18,225 nt of DNA from Chloromonas sp. AAM2 (Eukaryota; Chlorophyta; Chlorophyceae; Chlamydomonadales; Chlamydomonadaceae), in assembly GCA_004335635.1 (NCBI GenBank), contig QAXH01006640.1, positions 1 to 18,225 of the forward strand, written 5' to 3'. The notes beneath the pieces are model-generated. The model was not told the origin of the DNA. It did not search any database and was given only the letters and a program-made list of their open reading frames with translations. Positions within the stretch are counted from its first letter, which is position 1; each line of letters opens with the position of its first letter. The position numbers were made by a program, and so were the translations under genes. Below are positions 8,763-17,700 of the stretch, one piece after another.

Positions 8763-11700
8763 GCAAGCGACAAGGCGCCATGCAAGCAAGCGCCCTCCAT
8801 TTGGGCATGCATGCAAGCACACGCTTTCGATCATTTCACTCATGCTTCATTCACCACGCCATACACAGCAAAGCACGATGCAACATGTTGCAGGATTTAG
8901 AATTGTGCATAGCATGGCGTGCACAGTCTGAGCAGCGCAACTTCGTCTGAATATTACCATCAACAGTGGCAGGGACCTTGTGCTCTGATGGTGCACATGG
9001 CTTTGCTTCATGCTCACAGCCACTGCAGTGGCAGTGGGTCCCATTGATGTATTCCGCCTGGCAAGACACCGTGTGGCATGTGAATGAAGGCAACGCTCCT
9101 GATTGGCTGGCTCCATTGGCATCTGGCCGGCCACATCTGCCAGCTCCATGCACTCAGAAATCAACATACTCGCATGGAGTGCCTTTTGGCCCGCACCGCA
9201 TGGACACCATGCATGCACACCTACCACAATCACAAGTTCCAAATGCTTGAGAGTTTCTCAAACTACTAGCCTTCCAATGCAAGTCAAGTCAGACCTCGCC
9301 CACGGCAGTGCAGTCACATGCTGTTCCCCGACCAGTCATGCCAGACCTTTGCCATGGCTGTGCTATCTTGTGGCGCGCAGATTTGCGCTGTGGCGGAGCA
9401 CATCCAGAGGATCAGACTCGAGGAGGTCTCGCACTTCCAGTCGGTCACGCCACACATGCATGAACTTAAGGCAGGTGGCTATGGACAGGCTGCTGTGTGA
9501 ACCCGGCAAGGGCTATGCAAAGGCCGGACAGGTGCACCACTCCAGTTGCTCTTCACTATCTCACCGGCCTGCCTGGCGTGTCACACTGTTCCAACACCTA
9601 CCAAATGTGGCTATCAAACAGCAAATAACCCATGGCCATCAAACAGCAAACAACCCATACGTCGTGGCATCATGCCTTGTGATGAATGCAATGCAGGGCT
9701 TGTCACAGACCTGGCAAACCTTGGGGCCACAAGGTAAGTCGTGGGGCTTGCGACCCCACAGCGCTTGGTACGCAAGGTTGAGCATCCATGCTCTGTCTGG
9801 AGCCGCATGCATGAAGAATGCCACTGGTCATGGTCAGAAGTGGAATACGTGTCCTGCTAGGTTGTAGGTAACTGCAGTGGTCAATGTATAGAGATAGGAT
9901 ACGCAGGCTTGTTTGACTCACCGCAAGTTAGGTCTGCTGCACTCAAACACACACATCAAAACTAGGAGTCACACAGTATTGTCCCAGAACTGGCAAACGT
10001 CTTTTTCTGTTAGTACGCTGAAACTCTGCCTTGAGGCGCTGGAGACACGCATGGAGAGTCTGACCGCGCTCAGGAGTGATCATCTTTTCCCTTGTTTGTT
10101 TGTGACACTGTGAGAACCGTCATTGAAATCAAAACGTGATGTGCAATTACGGGGTGTACAGATACGGGTGGAGTAGTTGTTACGGACCTGACCTGGTTTT
10201 GATCCTCTGTCACTGCCTCTCAGGTTTGGCCGTGCTGCGCGGCAGTCAGTTGTTCAAAGTGGGCACTTCCATGACAGTCCTGGTGGACAAACTGGACAGG
10301 TGGGCGATACGAGGTTGACTATGACAATGTTAATTTCTAGCATCACTCACGGTTGAGCATGCGGTCAGCTCAGTACCGTTATCATGAGAATGGTATCATG
10401 CGGACGGTAGCATGGGTGCCTGCGCTGCTGCAGTGGTCTCCTGTGGCCGGCTCGTGTGGGTGTTCTGATACAAGGTGACGTGTCCCTGACGTGCGGACTA
10501 AGTGTGTTGATGCAGGATCAAGGTGCGTCTCATGCGGCTGTCCTCACGACTCCCCCTGCTGGCCAGTCAGCGCAAGGTGGCCAACAAGCTCAACTACCTC
10601 TTGATGGACACCAGCCATGCGCATAACGTGTTCCTGGCTGAGTTCCAGGTGGGGCGAGATGCTGTAACATCATCAGTGTGGATGCCGCATTGCCAGTGCG
10701 TCACCATTCCACTAGCTAAACATAAGTATCCAAATGCTGTCAGACTCGAACCAGAATTGAATTGCATTTGGGAAGCGCTGATGCCAGTCCAGTTTAGCTA
10801 GTGGCCACCCGCCTCCTTGGGGAGGTAGCCAAGCCCTCCACCCCCCGACTGAGACAGCCACAGCGCTTCATTGGGCACTAGACACATGCCGCCTAATGTA
10901 GGTCAACCCGAGAACCCATCTCCGAGTTAACTGCTAGCACAACTTGTTGCCAGCAGGTTCGGACGATGCCCTATGTTGCTGATGCCAACACCAGTTACAG
11001 GGTTGGCAATAACCAGGAACTGTCGGCAATGACGTCGCCTGAGGGTTAGCAGCAAGAGACATGCGTATTTAGGCAACGGCTTGACAGGCGTGTGATCAGA
11101 TGTCTACCCTGCTGACCAAGTTGCTAAATCATCATGGAAATCCGGCCACTTCCTGCCAGACTGACAACTGCCACAACATGTCGTTGTTGCCGTCCTTTTC
11201 CTGATTAGCTTACATGATTGTAACCTTGACCACTACTTGAACGTGTAGTGAGGAAAGGAAAGGCACAACAGCCACTACCCACCACTTGAACGTGTGTGAT
11301 GAATACATTTAGTCACTTTACGTGATCGTGACTCGGATTGCTCTGATACCTGTCCTGCACCCACAACCCACTGGAAGCATGTGTCTGTGCAGGCCGCAGT
11401 GGCAGCATGCATGCGGCTGCGTTCAGCCCGCGCGACCCAGACCCCTGACCCACTGCTGCCCATGGGGGGACAGGCCGCAGCCGCACAACCAGAGGAGGCC
11501 CGCTCCAGCCCACACGAACAAAGGGTGTCTGCAAACGGTGCGTCTGCTGCTCCTTCTTTGCATCAGGCTTCCCGCCTGACAGACCCGGTCTGGCACCCTC
11601 TGGTTTCTGTCTCACGCTTGGGGAGGGTAGGCGGCTGGGGAGGGGTGGGCCTATACCATTGTGCGGGTGCCTCTGGCCCTAGGTATGGGGGGTGGTCATG

Positions 11701-14700
11701 AGCGTGCAGCAGGTTATGTGCTCAGAGGACGATTGTGCCCCAGGCCCTCACTGTGCCCACCATGAACTCCCCATGCACCCACCATGTGCCACTGACAGCC
11801 GACGCCCTGGCAACACCGTTTTCTGCCATGCACACACACATGCAGGCCGGGACACAGGGCGCAGCGTGTCACCCCCGCGCATCCTCAACGTCACTAGAAG
11901 TTGGGTGGAAGGTGCTGCAGCCCAGGCAGCTGCCGCCACAGACCGCACCAGCCTACAACAGTCAACCACCGCAACCGCAACCAACAACCAACGACATTCT
12001 TCACAGCAGGAAACAGCCCCACGTGACGAGCACATGGGCGGTTTCTACAATGATGCAAGCCCTGGTAGTTCCGCTCATGACGTGTACCTGAACACAGCTG
12101 CTGGGTACCGGGGGTCAGGCTCTCGGTCACCTGTCCAAGCAAGTGAAGATCTGGGCACCCAGGGTAGCTCTGGGCGACAGGAGTATGTGCTCTACCTCTC
12201 CCCGTCTGCCACAGGCAAGTTGATGACTGGGCCCAGGGCTCGCTGAGGCCTAAGGCCAGTGACGTATGATGTGCTGATTTTTCCATCACTGGTTGGTTTT
12301 TTCATCATGGTAATGGCTTTGCACAAGAGCTTGCTATGACGGCTCATTTGAACTACGTGGCTTGCTGCAACAACAAAGGAAAGATCTACTCAACGCCTCC
12401 TCAGACTGTGGAATTTTGTATGCCTGCAGATGGCCCAGGCGGCCAGCAACGGCAATGGCAGGGCATGCTCGTGCCTGTGGCTAATACAGGACAAGCAGGA
12501 AGCAGCAACCGGCGCTCCATCACCCCTTGTGCAAAAACCGACCAAAGCAGGCCAGCAGTGCCATCAGACAGCAACCGACAGAGCACTTCAAGCCCACCAC
12601 CACCCAGGGCACAAATCTCAAGCTCACATAACCATAAGTCAACAACGCCTCTTGCTCAGCGAAATGCAAGCCCTGGCAAGGCAACCCAAGCATCTCCCAC
12701 ACATGCGTCCACCGGACACCCCCCCCGACACCTGGTATGTCAACCACACGTGGGTCCACTCAACACCCATACCTGCAACCTGCCCAGCAGACACCTGGTA
12801 TGTCACCCACGCGTCCCAAAGAGGCTGGTCTTGCTCTGGCTGCTAGTGCAGACGCCCTGCATCAACTCCTAACCCGCCTCACCATCCCCCTACCCATGCT
12901 CCACCACGATCGCCTACACTACTCAAGGCCCGCGACGGAACCCTATACACAGCACACAGCGCATGCCACACAACAACCAACTGCTCAGCAACAGCAAGGC
13001 ACCTCTGGGTATCTGGTTCTCTCGCCTTCACAGCATGACAATGACTCGGTGCAACCTTCTACCAGCAGCAGAGCCTACCATGCAGTCAGCCCAAGCAAGC
13101 ACCTCCATGCAGCCACATACCCCCCACGCCATAGTGCATGGCTACTGCTAGACCCCATTTCTACGCATCGCAGCAGCCCGGTAACGAGTGATGAACGCAA
13201 ATATGGTTGGGCGGGTGACGTTGAAATCGACAGGAAAACGGGCCATGTGATGATCGGAAACGTGGAACGAGCGAACGCCGGTCATGCAAACACCCCAGGC
13301 CTAGGCACCTCCTCAGTAGTGCGCATGGCACACCTGGCCAACACGCTGAAGCTGCAGTCGACTTCAGCAGCAGGTGCAGAGAACCAGGCAGCCTTGGGCT
13401 CCATGCAACCGCTGAGCCAGGGGTCACTGCATGCACTCCTGCTCCAGGCTGCTGATGCGGGTGAGCTCGGGTTTTTGAAATGCATCGAAACCGTACGCGT
13501 GCATACATACAATCGAATGCTTTTGACTCTCGTCACGAGATACTATGTACCATCACTGTTGTGCGTCACTATGTATGGGTGCTAGACAATCTGTATCCTT
13601 TTTTGCTTTTTGTACGTGCTAATGTTACCTGTTGTGCAATGTTAGGAGAAATCCTTCAAACCTGTTCACATTCCAAAGAATACTTCCAAACCCCTATACA
13701 ATTGCATGCACATGGTTTCCGCTCTCGTTACCTTTTACGTGAGTATGGATGCCGTACTCGGACATACACTCACCAGTTGGTGCCTCACATTTTCAACAAT
13801 GTGCAAACCGTTACTGAACGTACCATATTTTGTGAGTTTTCTTTGTGATGGTGCAGGAGATGCAGATGCATGCTTCCGCCTGGGTGGAATGTACGAACAC
13901 TCAGCAGCGGAAGCCGCAGCCGCAGCAGGCACAACAGACACAACCGAACCAGCATCAGCCAGGCAATCAGATTACGCTTCTGCAGTCCACTGGCACGTCC
14001 AGGGCATGCAGGGCGGCAGTACAGCCTCGGCCACTGCATTGGGGTATCTGTTGGAACATGGGCTGGGTGTGGAAGGAGGGCAAGCAGACCCTGAAGCAGC
14101 GGCAAATGTCTATGCGTGGGCTGCTCTGCGTGGATCGCCAACTGCTACCAACAACCTGGCGAAGATGCTGGCGGAAGGCAAGGGTGTCACGAAGGTATGC
14201 AGCCTGACCTGATGTCGCCTAGATGGTGATGCAATGCAGGTTGCCGGCCCCCGTGTCTGTTTTGTTTTCTGTTTGTTTCCTGCTTTATGTTCTGTTAATA
14301 GGTTGAGTAGCACATACGTAAATAAAAAGAGATTAGGATTAGGGTTACGCACATGCGTGAAGGAGTGTCATAAAGGTGTGTGTACTGAGGTGGCTGCCTG
14401 ATGTTGTCATGTCTGTTCTTTGTTAGGCATGCTGTGTTGTGTTTTCTGTTAGCATGCTGAAGATACGTAAAGCAATCCTACTTAGCGTAAATGCAACCAA
14501 AGCTACTCCGGTGCCTGCCGTGTACTCGCTGTGGTGAGCCCTGTGTCTGTTTTGCGTTGGGCATGCTGTGTTGTGGCCATGCAGCATACACGCGACACTG
14601 CCAGGGCACCGGAGACAAGTTCTCTAGTGGTATGATGTGTTTAATAGCAAAGCGGTGGGCCACGCGTGGTGTGGCGTTGTACCTGACATTCGTGATGTTG

Positions 14701-17700
14701 TGCAGGACGTGCATGCAGCGTGGCTGCTGTTTGAGCACGCTGCCAAGGCTGGCAGTTCTGAGGCTGCGTACAACCTGGGTACCTGCCTGCTAAGGCCCAA
14801 AGACGACATGCAGAGTAGCAAGTCCAATCTGCAGGTTATCCATCGTCTATCACAGGTTCGTGGCATGCCTTGGCCGAGTTAGTCACTGTGCTCACGGCAC
14901 GAGTCTTGCTTGCTTAAATCTCCTCGACTGGATTGGGGAAGGGGCAAGCCCTCCTAAAAATAGATTCAGGGGCCGACGTGCACGATTGACACGGGTCGCT
15001 CTAGTAAAAGGCGAGGGCGACAGTCGTGAGAACTGTCATTCGTGCGGCCCGTGCTTACTCGCTTGTGTCGTTGGTCACTCTATACCATCCCCTCCCAGGC
15101 GAGGAGTGTGCCGCGATGGTGGGTTTGCAGCAGTCTCAATCCGTGCAGCCTGAGCATATCTGGCAGCTTCTACAGCCCACGAAAGTAGGCGATGGCGTGC
15201 GTACGCGAACATGCTGGCTGCAGGCAGAGTTACCGGAACAACCGTAACCGCTCCTGCTGCCCTCGCTTCGTTTTGTTTGTTCGAGGCATGTTTGCTTCAT
15301 AGCCTACTGTTGTATTCGGGCTGGATTGTGATTGCTGTTAGTGCCTCCGTCTTGAGGCTCAGCACCTGCGGCTCTGGCTCCATGCACTCACCGTGACTTT
15401 CTGGATTTCCAGTTTTTCAGTTACCTGCGCTCTTGTCTCCCATCAGGCCCTGCTCAGTCTTGCAGGCTCCAACATTCACAGTCAAAGGTCATCATGTGAT
15501 GCATGCCCTCGCCCCTCCACATGCTTGCAGGCATCTCGTGCAGGCCACAGCGATGCAGCCAGGCAGTTGTGCCGGCTGTTGCTGGCTCAGCAGCAGCCAG
15601 GCCGCGCGGTCCAGGATCTGGTAGCAGCTGGGACAGCTGGTTCTGCACTGACAGCTGTCATGGCTGCACAGGTCTTGGAAGAGATTGCACACAGGTGGGC
15701 AACGGACAGGCCTTCTTGTGATTAAACAATGAGATACGTTTGAGATAGTAAGCATTCCACACAACACAAGGGCGTTCAATGAAAGAATCATCAGCAGACA
15801 GGTCAAGGCAGGGCTATTTCCATCACTGGTCATCACAGCCACATAGAGACCGTGCTCAGCTGAGTCCATGGGTCATAAGGAAGCAACAATTTGAATCCTT
15901 TTCAGTTGCTGACGTGCTTGCTAGCCAGCATGCCTAGTTTGTGCAATGCATGCACTCCTCACCATTGCAGAGTTCTTGCCAGGCTGATTGGCACAGGCCT
16001 TTGTCTATTTGTTCAACCGGGAGGGCATATCAACCTGGCAATTCTTTTGGTTTCTTTCACCTCACTCTTTTTGCATTCCTGCTCAAGACAGGTCTGAGCA
16101 GTTCCCGCACCATTTTGTATTCTTTGGCGGCTGCCCTTATGTCAACAAATACATGTCAATCTGGCAACTCTCCTTTGCCAATCCATGCTGCTTGGGGGTG
16201 GTCAGCACGCCTAGTTGCAACACCTGCATGCTCGCTGTAGTCGTCAAGAATCCATGCAGACTTGCGGATTTCACCATCCCGACCTTCTCACCCCAATTGC
16301 TGCCACATAGGCTTGTACAAGACAGCGAATCGGCCTCCTCCCTTCCAGACCCCCTCCTGGACACCCTGCTATCCGACCTGGGGAGCCTTGCGCCCCCTGC
16401 CGACCCATCTGGGCCTGTCTCCTGGGGGTTAGGTGCGCAGGAGCGAGCTGCTGAACTGGCTGCACTTCAGGTGGGTCTGTCTGGCCTTCATGCTTTTGTT
16501 GCCTTGCACGCCTATGATGAAATGATGATGCAATCTGTAAATTGTGCCAATAACTGCGCGTTCATGAATTTCAAAACGAGCTCCTGTTACATGGAAGCGG
16601 GCTGCCAGTCTAACTGCACTTTAGGCAGGTTTTGTTCGGCTTCTAGTCTTTTGCCGGATTAGCGACGAGTTCATGTGCTGCCGTGCCCACGTGATAACAG
16701 TCATGGGAAAGGGGCGTTGCCCTGATGATGGTTCTGATTTGCTTCCCGCCTTCCTTAACCACGCAAACCAGCGTCCATTTTCTTGCTTGCTTTCTTCTCT
16801 TTTCCCTTCAGGCTGGGCTCACAGGGTCTGAGCGGGCACACCTGGCGGCCTCCCGCTGGTATCACCATGCAGCAAGGGCAGGTGATGCGGACAGGAATGT
16901 TTTGTTTGATCCACTTGATAATCAAGCGTGGTCATATAACCCAGAGTCAGATAACACCAACCAGTACAGTGGTGTGTTTGTATTCCACTTGGGTCCTATA
17001 TTACTTAGAGAAGCTTGGTTTATCTCCACTTGACTGATTGATTGATTAATTGATTGATTATCATCACGGACTTGCGAATGGCCACCCGCCTCCTTGGGGA
17101 GGTAGCCAAGCCCTCCATCCCCCGGCTGAGACAGCCGCAGCGCTTCATTGGGCACTAGAAACATGCCGCCTAATGTAGGTCACACCCGAGAACCCATCTC
17201 CGAGTTAACTGCTAGCAGACCTTGTTGCCAGCAGGTTCGGACGCGAACAGCTGCATGATGTGGCTGTTGAAGGCAACCGTGGCCGGCCTCCATTCGCCTG
17301 ACACAAACTGCACACGAGCCTCGATTGCAGCAACCACGGCCCTGCGCTGCGCCCGCGTGCGCTTGCGGCTGAGCGCAGCTTACAGCGTGCGCTTGACGCA
17401 GGTTTCCGCAGTCCGTGAAGACTTCTTCTTTTTTCTCTTGCCACAAGTCGCATAATGAGACTTGCGGCGATGGCCGCGTTTACGCTTGCTGGTCATCAGA
17501 CTAACTCATGTGGAAATGAGACTGATGTTTCCTCAGGATTTGACCCCGAATTTATATGGCTCGGCCGCCTACTCTCGGACAGGCCGCAGGAATGGCTCGG
17601 CCGCCTGCTCTCGAACAGGCCGCAGGAATGGCTCGGCCGTCTGCTCTCGGACAGGCCGCAGGAGTGGCTCTACCGCCTGCTCTTGGACAGGCCGCAGGAA

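Noticed and set aside
8655..8900. Stand-alone 81-residue protein gene
   Set aside because: Its first 36 codons join exon 2 of gene B with a good helical continuation, while the C-terminal part has no protein-like pattern. It is kept only as an alternative product if the GC donor is unused.
11894..12289. 131-residue minus-strand ORF
   Set aside because: Antisense of the gene B linker, with no recognisable pattern or splice support.
12963..13151. Alternative plus frame over gene B exon 7
   Set aside because: Overlaps the longer frame that leads into the Sel1 repeats with correct phase.
14331..14346. Telomere-like GATTAGGATTAGGGTT
   Set aside because: Only about two imperfect units inside an intron; not enough for an interstitial telomere.
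15988..16310. Hydrophobic in-frame extension upstream of gene B exon 12 (possible membrane segment)
   Set aside because: It lies before a good acceptor (CACATAG) whose use restores the split Arg codon from exon 11. The extension has intron-like composition.
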